This document shows, piece by piece, positions 1 through 12,865 of a DNA stretch of 64,000 bases. Origin of the DNA: Anoplolepis gracilipes (taxonomy: Eukaryota > Arthropoda > Insecta > Hymenoptera > Formicidae); the NCBI RefSeq assembly GCF_047496725.1, contig NC_132975.1:5436001-5500000 (forward strand). Reading direction: 5' to 3'. Each line of letters begins with the position of its first letter. Position 1 is the stretch's first letter. Position numbers and translations under genes: made by a program. The notes under the pieces were generated by a model that was not told the DNA's origin, did not search any database, and was given only the letters and a program-made list of their open reading frames with translations.

Positions 1-1414
1 GTGAAATGAAAAACTTTTTCCTTAAAATATAACACTTTTTAATATATTTCAAAAACTCAAGGATATAATTTATTTAATCGCAATTTAAAAAATCAATTTA
101 TTTTAGCAGAAAAAATTTATACAATATTCTTAAAATTTTATTATATATAATTTTTAAAATATGAATATTAAATATCTTTGTCATTAAATTTTAATTTGAA
201 TTTCTTTTTCAAAGCAAAATTCACTTGAAATTAAACCAAGATTAAAATTTTGTTCGTATTCATGTATAATACTTTTAATAGTTAATACTTTTTTACTTCA
301 TACTTTTTCTTTCAAAGTTCAAGGCATGAAAAACTTTATTCATACTCGCGTAAAATTTTAAGATCTCTTCTTATATATTAAAAATTATTTATCGGTTTTT
401 TTTTTCTGAAGAAAACTGTCTATAAATTGTTACAATAGAATTTAACGCTTATCGCGTAACGGAAAATCGAATAAGAACGCATTGCAAATCGCAGGCTACA
501 ATTTATTAAGCACTAATGGTAAATTCAAAGGTGTCTATCCAGCGACAGACATTGCGCGTGTAATGAAATTGACCATGATATACTGTGTACAACGAGAGAC
601 GTTCCTTTGATTTGAGAGAAGGCAACGAGCGAATTGGTGAGCGAAGGCCTCGTGGTAACGTGGTAAACGAGGGTGAATCTGTGCACGAGAAGGGTGGCGA
701 TGGATGTTCCCTTAATTATACGGCTAGCACGTAACGTTGGCATATAAATTTTGGACTGGACTTTTGAAAAATAAATTATACCATGCTGTACAAAGGAATA
801 GCCGTGTTTTACATATTAACAAGGAACATATTGACTAGAACATTAAACAAATATTAATTAAAATATTTTAAAAATAATAATAATATTTCTCTATTTTATT
901 TTATTTTTAACAGTATCAACCGATATAAATATATTTTTTCCCTTGGAAAAATAATACATTGCTACAGCTATTACTAAGCGAATTTAACTTGATACTACTC
1001 TGCTACATCAGAGAGAAGCGTGACACAGTGAAACATCTTGAGAACGCTGTTTGAGGCTTTAAACGCAATAACGAGATTGCCTCTACTTCATTCAAACTAT
1101 GAAATTTAGAGCGTAAGTAGCGTAGATGTATCATTTCGTCCACATATTATTTTCCAATATACTACTGGAACACACTACCGGAAGATAGATACATTGTCGC
1201 GCGGTTGGACTATTACTATTCACGCTCCTCACATATGGAAGAGATTTTGCGCATTATTTCGAGGTATGCTATTACGAAGTTCTACTTTTTGCAGTGTTAT
1301 TTTATTTTTGTAATATTATTATATTAAAAAATAAAAATTAAAACATTTATTAAACCGTGTTTAATAAATAATCCATCGTTAAGGCGATTAATATTTCGAG
1401 CAATCTCGATAATA
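1..1414. other. AT-rich noncoding stretch
   Basis: No gene seen. It contains duplicated block A1 and otherwise simple AT-rich sequence. Confidence 0.6.
529..612 (+). repeat. Diverged duplicated block A1 (partner at 3125-3210)
   Basis: Shares with the partner, in the same order, AGGTGTC, CGACAG, TAATGAAATTGRCC and CGTYCCTTTGATT, at similar spacing. Noncoding and more GC-rich than its surroundings. Confidence 0.55.
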
Positions 1415-3017
1415 CACTAGGCAAAAAAATTAATGAGCCACTTTTTTTCCATATAAAATAAGGTCAATTTTCAAGTAGTTGCAACTTCCTTAAAAATAAT
1501 TGGAATAAGATCAATAAAAAAGTGTTTTAAAGCTTGTAGCTTCTAATTTTAGAATCTTTAATTTCAATTTTTTCTATTCGCTGCAAAATTACATTGAAAG
1601 AAGCAAGAAAGCGTCAATTAAACAAATTTTTCAAAAATTTGTCCAAGAATACCGAATTAATACAAAATCCTAGCACAATTTCATTAATAACATGTTTTCA
1701 TGATTTTAGAGTGCGCCATGGGGAGGCTATAGTGGTAAAATTTTAACTTTAATTATATCAATTTGAAAAGAATTTTTAGGAAGTGTTAACGATTAAAAAA
1801 ATATGATTTACTTGCTTTTTTAACTCGACTAATAATTTAGCTATAAGAAATTGATAATTAAAAATTTAATCTATTAATTAAACCTTTTTACATGTCAAAA
1901 ACGTTAGAAAAGTCAAAATTAATGAATAATTTTTTTTACAGTCTCCCGGTATCATATTTCTTCTAATTTTGATCCTAAATATATATTCAGCAATCCGAAA
2001 AAATCCTAAATAGTTTTAATAGAAATTCAATAATTTATAGTTTTTTCTTAATTTTGGCCGCTATTTTGTATTAACCATTTTTATGTCAAAATTGTATTCA
2101 GCGATCCAAAAAACCCTTAAGAATCAAGTGTCATTCAAATCTGATTAATAAGAACAAAATAAAATAATGTGCGCCATATGGTGTCAATGCCATCCTGGGC
2201 ACATCATTTTTTCGCATCATATGGCGTCAATGCCAGTCGATAGGTTAATTAGGTGTTAAAGAGCAGAATTTAGCTTTAATTTCTTTTTTTAATGAATTTT
2301 CTATGATTGTTTTTCGCCGAGATATTCATTATCGAAGCAAAATCGAGCTTTTGACTTTGAACGCTTATAACTAGTGAAAAAATGATCGTACAATAATCAT
2401 TAAAAAAGTAATTTAAAGAGGAAAGTTAGCACTTTAAAATGCTCCTATCGTTTTTCAATCATTATTCATTTTTTAAGCGTAATTGTTACTTAAACATAAA
2501 ATAAAAATTGCGCTTTTATCTTTTTTTTATTTAAATCAATGAAAATTAACGAAAAAACGCTAAAATTTTAATAAAAACTTAAATTAATGATTATTATACG
2601 ATCATTTTTTCACTAGTTATAAGCGTTCAAAGTCAAATGCTCGATTTTGCTTTAATAATGAATATCTCGGCGAAAAAAAAATCATAGAACATTCGTTAAA
2701 AATAGAAAATAAAGATAAAACTCTGCTGTTTAACACCCAATTAATAAAATAGTGCTAGAATTTTTTTTTTTAATTCAGTATTCTTGGACAAACTTTTGTA
2801 AAATTTGTTCAATCGACGTCGCTTTCTTACACTGTAATTTTGTAACAAATAGAAAGAATTGAAATTCATTTAAAGAATTTAAAACTAGAAACTTTAAGCT
2901 TTGAAAAGCTTTTTATTGATCTTGTTCCGATTATTTTTAAGAAAGTTGCAACTACTTGAAAATTGGTTTTTTTTTTTTATATGAAAGAAAGTGGCTCTTT
3001 AATTTTTTTTCCTAGTG
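1415..3017. mobile_element. Fold-back element with TA flanks, full-length copy
   Basis: The left end CACTAGGCAAAAAAATTAAT is mirrored at the right end by the inverse of CACTAGGAAAAAAAATTAAA, and TA lies immediately outside both. The inverted similarity continues inward for hundreds of bases (for example 1460-1680 against 2750-2960, and 2250-2420 against 2580-2740), so the element is nearly a giant hairpin. There is no coding capacity. The TA flanks and terminal repeat suggest a non-autonomous Tc1/mariner-type element, but the family is not proven. It is interrupted by a TTAA-flanked insertion at 1688-2244; without it the element is about 1.04 kb. Confidence 0.75.
1688..2244. mobile_element. 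Insertion at a TTAA site inside the fold-back element
   Basis: 557 bases bounded by TTAA at 1684-1687 and 2245-2248. The same place is uninterrupted in the opposite arm of the same element (near 2735-2750) and in the second copy (near 57955-57970), so an insertion with TTAA duplication is the simple reading. Terminal inverted repeats are not obvious. It contains two related subterminal stretches with GTGCGCCAT and ATGGYGTCAATGCC. Confidence 0.6.
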
Positions 3018-3124
3018 TAGATGTAACCATCGGAGAGCTCACAATTATCAGTGACGATCACTCTCGTTCTTCGCATTCTTTGACCACTCGAATACCCCGC
3101 GGATTCGACCATTTTTTCGGACAT

Positions 3125-3210
3125 AGGTGTCCTGTCGTCGACAGGATGTACATAATGAAATTGGCCGGACGAGCGTCCGAATGGGTCGAATGGGGGCGTC
3201 CCTTTGATTC
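3125..3210 (+). repeat. Diverged duplicated block A2 (partner at 529-612)
   Basis: Second member of pair A, in the GC-rich island just right of the fold-back element. Short open frames on both strands here have no recognisable product. Confidence 0.55.
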
Positions 3211-3661
3211 GCTGGACGAGGCAAAAGGCCGGGATAAAGGATACCCCGAGATAACTCGCCGAACGAGGGTGGAAGTCCGTGCCGCTGAAAAGAAGAACGG
3301 GGTGAGTTGTTAGCGAGGAATCGAAAAGAGAGAAACCCGGGGCCAGCCGAGCGAGGGTGAATTTTCGGTCGACGCCGTTTTCCCGTAATTCCACGTGTGC
3401 TCATTTCAGATAACCCTGGCTAAGCAACCCTTGTTAAAACCTTAATGATGCAGTCCCAACCGTGCGATTCTATCGGAATATCGATGATTACATGTTGAGC
3501 TCGGTACTTACTTGTTTTAACGAATTGCACGGTTAAGAAGGTCAAGATTACATAATTTCCTATTATCCATCAAATATGCCATAAAAATATTGCATAGAGA
3601 AAGAAAGAGAGAAATATTCTTTTATAAAAGATTTCGTATGCAATGTAGTTAATTTAATATG

Positions 3662-3662
<1 letters not shown>

Positions 3663-3707
<45 letters not shown>
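3663..3707. repeat. (TA)n microsatellite
   Basis: Uninterrupted TA run of about 45 bases. Confidence 0.95.
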
Positions 3708-3710
<3 letters not shown>

Positions 3711-3717
3711 TATATGA

Positions 3718-3839
3718 TTTTTCTGAAGAGCATTTATAAAAGAAGCGAATAAAATTACATATATATATATATATATGTATATACATACAATTTTATTCGC
3801 TTCTCTTATGAATTACAAAGATATATGCTCTTCAGAAAG
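3718..3839. repeat. Hairpin of about 120 bp with an AT core
   Basis: TTTCTGAAGAGCAT (3719-3732) pairs with ATGCTCTTCAGAAA (3825-3838), and AGAAGCGAATAAAAT (3741-3755) pairs with its inverse at 3790-3804. A (TA)n stretch fills the loop, and a (TA)n microsatellite lies directly upstream. Confidence 0.75.
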
Positions 3840-3950
3840 ATCGTTTTTTAGTCGGACTCTTTAGATTTCTCGTTAATGATAGACGAAGTACCGTTATTAA
3901 ATAAAGGTTAATCACACTTCAGTCTGGCACCGACCAAAAACTCGCTGGTT

Positions 3951-4003
3951 GATGAAGATATTTCGCTGAACTAAGCGGGAATTAATTGCTGAATTCGGGT
4001 TCC
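3951..4003 (+). repeat. Diverged duplicated block B1 (partner at 4921-4973)
   Basis: Ungapped 53-base match to the partner at about 39 positions, including AAGATATTTC, ACTAA and GAATTAAT. Confidence 0.65.
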
Positions 4004-4376
4004 TTCCAGAACAGCACCCGTTCGTTCTCCTTACAAGCGACGGTAAAAGCAATCTCTCTTTAATAACTTGCCGGAAAGAGGGTTTGCCTTGTATATGATG
4101 TATACATGTATTGTAAATATATGTGAAATATACACATAATATGCTTCCTGCTTTTCTCAGGAAATCTTTTGTACGATATTAATGTATACCTGGAAATGAA
4201 CGAAATGAGAATTTTTACGGAAAGATTTTTATCCGTTTATATAAAATTCTATAATATTAATAACACGCAAAGCAAAATGATTTTATTTATATAATAACAA
4301 TTAACACATGCAATAAATATATTTGATTACTTTTGTACAAGTTTTAATTTAAATTGAAGTTAAGTAATTAAAAAAA

Positions 4377-4543
4377 ATCAATTCCGGAAATCAATTTTAT
4401 ATATAAGTAAATAATCACAATCTCTCTTACAATTTACCTTAATTATTGAATAGATAGAATTGATTCTACCTATCCAAATAAATTGTAAGAAAGATTGCGA
4501 TTATTTACTTATATACCTATAAAATTGACTATCGGAATTGATT
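4377..4543. repeat. Hairpin of about 167 bp
   Basis: Arms 4377-4437 and 4479-4543 are imperfect inverse copies (AAGTAAATAATCACAATCT against AGATTGCGATTATTTACTT, and AATCAATTCCG against CGGAATTGATT). It may be a small MITE or a hairpin RNA source. Confidence 0.7.
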
Positions 4544-4920
4544 TTATATTATTAATAGTAATTTTATTATTATATATAAATAATAATAAAAATTTTATTT
4601 AACAGCAAGTGCTTTTGCTTTTACTTTTTCAATAGCACTTGCTTCACTTTTATTCATGTAATCCAGATATTTAGTAGCGGATTATTTTAAAACTAGAGAG
4701 AAATTCAAGGATATTAAAAGGCCATAACTGTTGGGTAACACTGTTTCTTTTTAAACTTGGGAATAAAAATGCAGATTTTACGCGCGCAAAATTATGGCCT
4801 GAATATTCATATTCCGCTCACGTGTGTGAACTTGAGATAACTTTTAACGACAACAGTAGCTATCGGCACGAAACCAGCGGCAAAATATCGATATCCGCAT
4901 CTGCCAATGACTCCCTAACC

Positions 4921-4973
4921 GACAAAGATATTTCACTCGACTAAACGAGAATTAATAGCCGATCTCGAATCCC
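4921..4973 (+). repeat. Diverged duplicated block B2 (partner at 3951-4003)
   Basis: Second member of pair B, same orientation, about 970 bases away. No open frame links the two. Confidence 0.65.
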
Positions 4974-5537
4974 AAAGGCACGTGAATCTTTTTACGAACT
5001 GAAACTCAAAGGGGGAGAAAAAAGCATGCTTTCCGAAAAGAGAGGGGGCATCCGCCTTCGAGTTTGAAATACGATCGAAGTAGAAAGACGCTTGCAAAGG
5101 AAAACCTATCAAAGACCTTGCAGCTTTTACAAGATTATCCTAACGGAAGGTTTCTATGCGAAGAAATTTGCAGTAGAAGCGATCAATAAAATCGCGGAAC
5201 GTAGAATACAAAATTAAATTTATATTATTATAAGCAATCAAAGTGTACTGCAAGAGAATTACATAGAGTTTTAATGACATTAATACAAATCTATAATAAT
5301 CCTTTTCTTTTTACAGCAAAATATAAACTTTTTATTATTATTGCGTCGAATCGCATGGTTTGATTGTTTTTGTTATCGTGGAAATGAAAATTCGTGAATT
5401 TATTGCGATAGTGGAATGAAATTTTTGAACTGTGTCAGCAGGAAATACGATATCTGTGGTTTTAATATTACGCAAGTGGATAGCGAGGTCTCCAAGTAAT
5501 TGTTTAAAGCGTATAAGAGCAAAGTCCATATATTAAT

Positions 5538-6040
5538 ATTTCACAGAAATAAGACAATCTGAATAGAAAATATTTTACTTACAGCTTATTTCTTTTTCTC
5601 TCTTTTTTTTAAACGTAACATTTAAACGCATATTATACTATATTCACATATATTCTTAATCCATGTCATCTGTTCTAGAATAACAGTGAGACAAATTTTG
5701 TTGAGTAATCTCTACGAATTTAATTCTACTTAGGTTTTATTAATATAACGAGATTAAAGTTTCTATATTTATGTGACATTGATTACTTAATTTACAAAAA
5801 TTATTTCACAGAAATAAGACAGTCTGAATATAAAATATTTTACTTACAACTTACCTCTCTTTCTTTTTTTCTTTTTTAAATGTATATTACATTCATATTC
5901 CATGTCATCTGTTCTAGAATAATAGTAAGACAAATTTTGTTGAGTAATTTCTACGAATTTAGTTCTACTTAGGTTTTATTAATATAACGAGATTAAAGTT
6001 TCTGTTTTATGTGACGTCGATGATTTAATTCACAAAAATT
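5538..6040. repeat. Tandem direct duplication, two units of 265 and 238 bp
   Basis: Unit 1 (5538-5802) and unit 2 (5803-6040) both begin ATTTCACAGAAATAAGAC and share long blocks such as CCATGTCATCTGTTCTAGAA and CTTAGGTTTTATTAATATAA. Unit 2 has a deletion near 5870-5900. There is no coding potential. Confidence 0.85.
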
Positions 6041-8126
6041 ATAAAGCTTTTATTCCGTACCTCAACGAGACAAATTTTGTATACTTTTTTTATGTTTCCA
6101 TTATGCTCTGATATAAAAATTCTAGAGTACAAAAATTTAGCTAATTAATTCTCGCACAGACCTTGCTATTTGAACTATAATTAGAAATCTTGCGTATATT
6201 CTCGCATTGATTCTGCTGTGTAGTTATGTCTCCTAAAAAGGAGAAATTTCAACCTTATGGCAATACAAGCCAACAGCTTTTCGTCCATTATAATCTGAGT
6301 TGACTTTCCACAAGTCACTTTCCCCCAGAGGGAACGGTTGCCTTCACGATGTTCACCATTTAGAAATACGTTTCACATCCCCTTCAACTGTTCCACAATT
6401 GAATTCAATTAGTATTGTTTCGAAGAAAGAGGGTGCCTCTCTACGAAAACTTTCTTTCTTCCCGGAGTTTATCTTGCCCTTTTTGTTTCCGTTTGTATCC
6501 CTCCCGCGCCGGCAAACCTGCAGCCCGCCATCCTTAAAATTAGTTCGCATTGGTGAGATGCACGATGGTAAATTGCTAGACGCGAGAAGTCTTCTCAGCT
6601 GACAGTAAGATTTAATCGATCCTGCGAACACCAGACGAAATGGAAAAGCACTTTTAATTTTCTTTTAATTACATCAATTAATTTCCACCAGGCATACAGC
6701 TATATGTATACGTATCACCTAATCTAACTCATTGAAAAATTTTTAAATTAACAACATTATTTGCATTTACAAAGCAAATATTTGTATGTCTTTATAATAA
6801 AAAAATACACCTGTGCAAAAGCTAAAAAAAAAAAAAAAAAAAAACAGCTAATACAAGAAAGAGTAGAAAATGATTTTTTTTTCAATTTATCTGATAAAAA
6901 AAAACCTATTGTACATCTTATTTGGTTTTCAGTTTTATTTGTTGTTTATTAATTAGAGTTTAATGTTGGCTATGTCTTTAACGTTCGTGTCCAATTAACG
7001 TTCTGAACAATTGGAAATTAGGCGTTCTCTCCGAAAATGTCCATTCAATAATGTGAAAGCATTTATGGTTGGAGATCTCTCTCGCAGGACATCATGCTCA
7101 TCTCGATAAAACAATCGAGCTAAACGGTCGATCGCAAAACAATACGCGATACCGCGCGTTTCCTGTGCCCAACTGCTTTTATCAGCCATTCGACATGTTG
7201 GTATGGAGATTTATCTCATCGGGGCAGCAGCCCAATTTAGTTTCTACCAGTAAATTGTCGCTATTGCCGCACTCGATATGGTGTGTGACGCTTAGCACAA
7301 ACAAGAGAAAAAAAAACACGCGTCAAGAGCAACGTAGAAAAAAAAAAAAAATAAAGATCGCAAAATTGATTTAATGGGCTACTAATGTAATCAGGAAAAT
7401 TTCGGTGCACGTGTCGTTTTCCCAACGCGGCAGAGACAAGACTTGATAAAAATCTCAATCATATGAAAATCTTGTGATGATTATATTAGTATTAAATTAA
7501 TAGTGATTGATTTAACATACATGAATATGCAATTAAAATTATGACAATCTAAAGAATGAAGAAAAAAATTGAATTTTTCTGCGTTCCGTTTTGTGTTCGA
7601 GCTTCTTACAAAATATTCATACCATTGCTCATAAATTTACTGAAGCCAAGGTCCTCAGATTTTCCTATCCAATAAGTTTAAAATTTTATCTTTTATCCCT
7701 TTCGTTCTCCATATATGTACTTACTTTACGCAATGACATTCTCGCAATCTCATAAAAAAGAACTTTTCTCTCGATTTTTATGAAGATCAAGGAAGTCTAC
7801 AAGTTTCTACGTAGCAACGCTCAGTTTCGACCCCATTAAGTTATATTATTGGCCGTATAAAACGACCGTAAATCACGAAAGATTATAATAACACCTAAAT
7901 TATTCGACGGTTGAATATATAAAAGAGTGCTAATAATTTTAAAAATATTTCAGTGTTGGTTATGAATAAGAAATATATTGATTATGTATAAAAAAAAATG
8001 TATTATTATTTTTCATGTTTTTTAACGATATTTTAAACCAAGCAGCTTTTCATAACGATCAGTTATATCGCTACGATTTCTTTCCTTAGCAAATAAAGTT
8101 TTCGTTTGCGAACTAGTTGATTGTCT

Positions 8127-8224
8127 GAGAACGTTAGACGCACGAAACGAACGTAGGGAAGTAAAGAGAAGCCTGTCAACATTTACTTTAATCTACAGGA
8201 CGTACAGACGCTTTAAGGATTGTT
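8127..8224 (+). repeat. Diverged duplicated block C1 (partner at 8859-8960)
   Basis: Shares GAGAA(AA)CGTTAGAC, ACATTT, TTTAATC, AACGTRCAGAC-like and AGGATTGT segments in order with the partner. Confidence 0.6.
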
Positions 8225-8858
8225 AGAACTTTTCACATGTGGCATATTGTACAAACTTTGACATCACGTAATTGTTAATTATAATAATTATTTATTTAAA
8301 TCATATCTTTTTTGAGAAGAGAGAGAGAGGGGCACTCTACACCATTTTTCATAATAATAAAAATAATTTCTTTTTAAAGAAAATATTATATTTTACATTT
8401 ACATATAGTACACCGACAATTAATAAAATATTATTAAATAAAAATAATGATCTTTTTTTGTTATTATTAATATTTTTTGAAAGCAACAAATAAAAAATAT
8501 AAGATTTGACATTTTTTATATAAAAAAATTTATAATATTTAAATTAACATTTTATTCGATAATTCCGATCAAAAACTACGAGATGAAAATCAAAGTGTGA
8601 AATTGTCACGTATCTTCCGCTTCAGCTCTAATGATATTAGTTTGTCGGTGTCGTTTGATAATCAACTGCCTTAATTTCACAGTTAAATTCATCGGGCAAA
8701 AATCACGACGAGCTCTCATCGTTTTGTCAACGATCTCCGTTTGCGCCAGCCGCGCTTTTTATTAATGAACCCCCGTAGACGCCGGGGAACTTTCCTGGTG
8801 TAATCTGCACGATCTTTGCAGAAGTGAAGTTTCCACTTGCGACCTCGTTAGATGCGCT

Positions 8859-8960
8859 GGAGAAAACGTTAGACACGTGAAACGGCGGCAGATAGCTAAG
8901 GGGGAAGGTAGCCGACATTTGGTTTAATCAATGGAACGTGCAGACAGTTTAGGGATTGTC
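8859..8960 (+). repeat. Diverged duplicated block C2 (partner at 8127-8224)
   Basis: Second member of pair C, inside a GC-rich noncoding island (8.7-9.15 kb). Confidence 0.6.
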
Positions 8961-9806
8961 ACAGGGAAAGTTGCGTTCCCCCACAGAGAAGAGATTGTGT
9001 GGAACACAAGCGGAGATATTACAAGTCGAGAAGAGAAGAGGGAAGTTTAGGAAGAGACAGGCCGCGCGACTGTAGGGGGATGTTATCGTCATTCGGACTA
9101 ATTAGTTTGGATTTACTGCATATCTGTCCCCGCCATGTCTTGTGCCGGGATCAATAGCTCGAATTGTTGGCTATATACCTTTTAATTTTACAAGCCTTTT
9201 CATCTCGAGTTATAATCGATTTTTTTTTCACAAGAGAAATTATGAGAGAAAAGAGGCATTATATTTTATACGTCACTGAGGACTTAAAAAAAATTATTAA
9301 ATTTCTTTAATTATTAATAATCAAATGTCACCAATATTTCCTATAGATATTTTATTAATAAAACATTTAAAATCGAGAGCACGCGCGCAGATGTATAAAA
9401 TGTTCTTATCCGCTGTAACAAGAATGCGATGACGGGAGGTTATTAAAAAAAGCGCGTCATGTGTGTGCAAATTTAGTGATATATATATCGACTACGCGAA
9501 CAGTATCCGTCAACACACGGCAATTTCACGCGCTTGCATCCAACGAGAAATCGATCGGCCGCTGCGACATCATACGCCGCTGCACAATGGGAAACAAATT
9601 ACGAAATTACCATACTAAGCGACTTCCGGTTCCCGGCACAATGGCGCAACCAAACCATAGAACAGATTGAACGGCGAAAGCGCGATCAGCGTCCGCGCTC
9701 GCGCGCGTAGCAAGATCGGAGAACAGTCGGATATGTCATTTGCATCATCGCATCGAAAAGCGCATTACGATTCCGATCCGGCGTTTCCGCGACGCCGATA
9801 ATTTAA

Positions 9807-10897
9807 GGATGTTTAGTATCTATTTTTAAAAATATAGGAATTTAATAAAATTTGCACAGATTGTTCTGATACATGTTCAGAGACTTGTAAAAAAACCTAG
9901 AGTTGATTCACTGAAGCAATCAAAAGTTATAAGGATTTTAATTTTCAATGAATTTACCCGTCGATATTATTATAAATATAATTATTTTGTGAATCTAATT
10001 ATAAGTAAAAGTATTAATATAATTATAAAAATAATTATTTATATAAATAAATATAAATATAATTATTTCTGTCCTTTTTAGCCCTTAAATTGATACGATT
10101 ACAGATTTTCTATCTTATAAAAAACCTGTGATCGTGTTGATTTAAGAGCTAAAATAGATAGAAATAATAATAGGAATTTATTCAAAATTTGCAAAAGTAT
10201 AGTTTAAATATAGAGGAAATATTTAATCATATAATTTCAGTCAAGTACTGACTAGTTCAAAAGATATTGAATATAATTTTCTCAATTTCGTCCTATTATC
10301 CGAGATGACATATTATTTATTGTAAAAACGTGGCAACATAGCATTCAGCTGAGACTTCTTTTGACATTTTAAATAACATATCCTTTCATCTGAAGAAGCC
10401 TCTATATACAAACGTGTAAGCGAGAAGCGACTAGGCCTCATATGTCAATTTGCAATTTGATCAACTTATGAAAAACTACCATGTTGCTACATTTCTTTCC
10501 TCTCGGAAAAATAACAAATTATTAAATTTATCAAAGAAATAGTTAAAAATCTTCTATATTTTGTCATTATTCACTATTATAATTTTTATTCTGACATTTT
10601 AAATTACTCTCTGTACGAGTAAATTCTTTTATTTTTATAATTCAAATTTTGTGCTGTAATGTTGAAATCGAGGTACCGTCAATGATCAAAGTTTCTCATT
10701 ATAATTTAAGAAACACGAAAATTGTCCGAAAAAAAGCAACAGAAGTTGGAAAATACATTTCTACACTCTAGCTATAATATAATAAATAATAAGATTTTAT
10801 GCAATCTTTATACTAATCGTATATTAAGATATATGAGAAAAGTATATATTCGTGAATTTCGACTACTTTTTGCTCCGATTGTAGGTGCTAAACATCC
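9807..10897 (+). mobile_element. 1.1-kb TTAA-flanked inverted-repeat element, copy 1
   Basis: Begins GGATGTTTAGTATCTA and ends TAGGTGCTAAACATCC, giving a 16-bp terminal inverted repeat, with TTAA directly outside each end (9803-9806, 10898-10901). The interior is AT-rich and noncoding, with a recurrent stretch reading AAGCGACTAGGCCTCATATG. It is closely similar over its whole length to copies at 21716-22788 and 61805-62891. TTAA at all six ends suggests TTAA target duplication, as in piggyBac-type transposition, though the ends start GGATG rather than CC. A TA-specific element is the alternative. Confidence 0.8.
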
Positions 10898-12026
10898 TTA
10901 ATAAACACCGCTCGTTTTCAACCGAATAAAAAAGATTGCTATTGTACGTTCGGTGACTCATATGAAAGTATTCCCTAAATCTCAAATATGCTGGGATAGA
11001 TTAATGAAAAAACTGTTTCAAAATTATGTCACTTTTAATGTGCTGGATGTTATAAATAAATTATGAATAGAACTCATATTAACTCTGAACTTTGGATATT
11101 AATTGATAATATTGGAATTTCTTATTGAATATTCCTCTGACATGTATAATTTATTCTCGATTATATGATAAATGGAAGAGACTATAATATGCATGAATAA
11201 AGTTGCATATTTTTGCAAAGTTCAATGCAAATATAGAATTTTACGCGTGATCGCTCGTTAGACTTTCATTAGACGAGTAATGAAAGTATAACAGAATGCT
11301 ATCATAGATTCTTGTGTCGATAATTGAAGCAATAATTAGGCTCGCGTTTGTTTACAATTTAAATTTTACACGTAACAGTTACAGTAGAGCTCAAGTAAGA
11401 TCAACATGGTACATGCGGATCATGTTTACATTACAGGAGTGCCACTTTAATAGCTGCTTCGCTATCGATAACGATAACACGAAATAACCGCGAGAAAGAG
11501 AATGATCTTTAAAAAAAAATAAATAAATAGAACTTATTTAATGTCTTTTATTCGAAAATATGCAAATGTATTCGCATAGCTATATTATGCAAATAATTTA
11601 AATAAAATCGAACAAGAGATTTCTAGACCGCGGATTATTTGAATATTTAAATTGTTTGACCGAAATTAAATTTCGTAGATTGCATTGTTCGTTGGTTCTT
11701 TTGATATAAAATTTATACGCTATTATATTCAGTATTGTTTTAGGTATACTTTATTATATAGCTGAAATATTTTAATATAATTTTGAAATAGCACTCTGTC
11801 GTAGATATTTCGCCTTTATTTTCTCGAAGCAACTTGAGCTGATTATCCGTGAAAAACTTGAATTGTCTAAAATCTGTTGCACACTCGTACGAACATACAA
11901 TACACGCAAACGTGTTGGATTTGAGACGTGACAGAAGTGAATATATCGGGCACGTGTTGCACGCAAACTAACGCAGCAAATTCGTGATGCGTATCTCGAT
12001 TCAGTTGCAGGAGTTGGCGCAATTAC

Positions 12027-12058
12027 AGTGTGTGTGTGCGTGTGTGTGTGTGTGTGTG
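12027..12058. repeat. (GT)n microsatellite
   Basis: GT run with one GC interruption. Confidence 0.95.
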
Positions 12059-12245
12059 CCCATTATCAGAACGACATTAGCGGTCGGTGGGTGCCTTGTG
12101 ATCGAAGGGAATAATTACAGGAGCGTACGAATTAGCGCGCATCGCGCTTTCATCGATCGCGGATTTAATTAAAGGAGGATATAGGAAATTAGACGTCGCA
12201 TATTTCTGCTGGTCGTGCGCCACATGTAGCCGCATCCGTTGTTGC

Positions 12246-12281
12246 AGGATTTGCATGAATAATCTGTGACGAGTCGCCGAG
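12246..12281 (+). repeat. Diverged duplicated block D1 with an octamer ATTTGCAT
   Basis: GGATTTGCATGA...TCTG...TCGCYGA is shared with 12866-12901. ATTTGCAT (12249-12256) is the POU/Oct binding octamer. A regulatory role is inferred only. Confidence 0.5.
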
Positions 12282-12865
12282 TCGAAGTAAGCCTAATAGA
12301 CGACCGTGGATCGTATGCATGCCACGGGATGTCGGCAGCGTAATGCAATTAAACGGATACGGCGGTGGTGTCGCGGCTGCGTAATGACTCCTCTAACTTT
12401 TGGAACTTTCGTTGCTATGGGTACGGTACAGAAAGTATTCGCAATATTTCAGGCTAAAAAGGATATCTCTGTTACACAAAATACGTACTTTATAAAAAAA
12501 AAAAGAAAAAAATAAATTTACAATACAATATAAAAGCAGTTGAAAATTAATTTAACGTTCTTGTTTCGTATAGATTATTTTAATTATCATTTTTCACGTC
12601 ATAATATTTTCAATGGAAATTATATTAAATATTCTGTAAATTAGAAAATTTTTTATTGAAAAAAAGAGTTTGTTGTATTACGTGATCTCTTATATTCGGC
12701 GTTCATTTTACATTATTAATATATTTTGATTATATAGGCAAATTTTCTTTGGAATTTTCTACGTGAAACGTTTCAGTCGTTACTTATTCTCATTGTTCAT
12801 TGTTTGAGACACGACTACATGTGCGTCTACCAGTTTGCGGTAACCGCAGTTGCCTCGTCAGCTAG

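Larger units (their letters stand above)
6041..9802. other. Noncoding stretch with GC-rich islands
   Basis: No gene seen. GC-rich islands at 6.3-6.6, 7.05-7.3 and 8.7-9.15 kb, an A-run at 6822-6844, and pair C. Another GC-rich island at 9.45-9.8 kb abuts the transposon copy. Confidence 0.55.

Noticed and set aside
2963..3404. Overlapping open frames on both strands in a GC-rich island
   Set aside because: Three conflicting frames, no domain; part begins inside the fold-back element.
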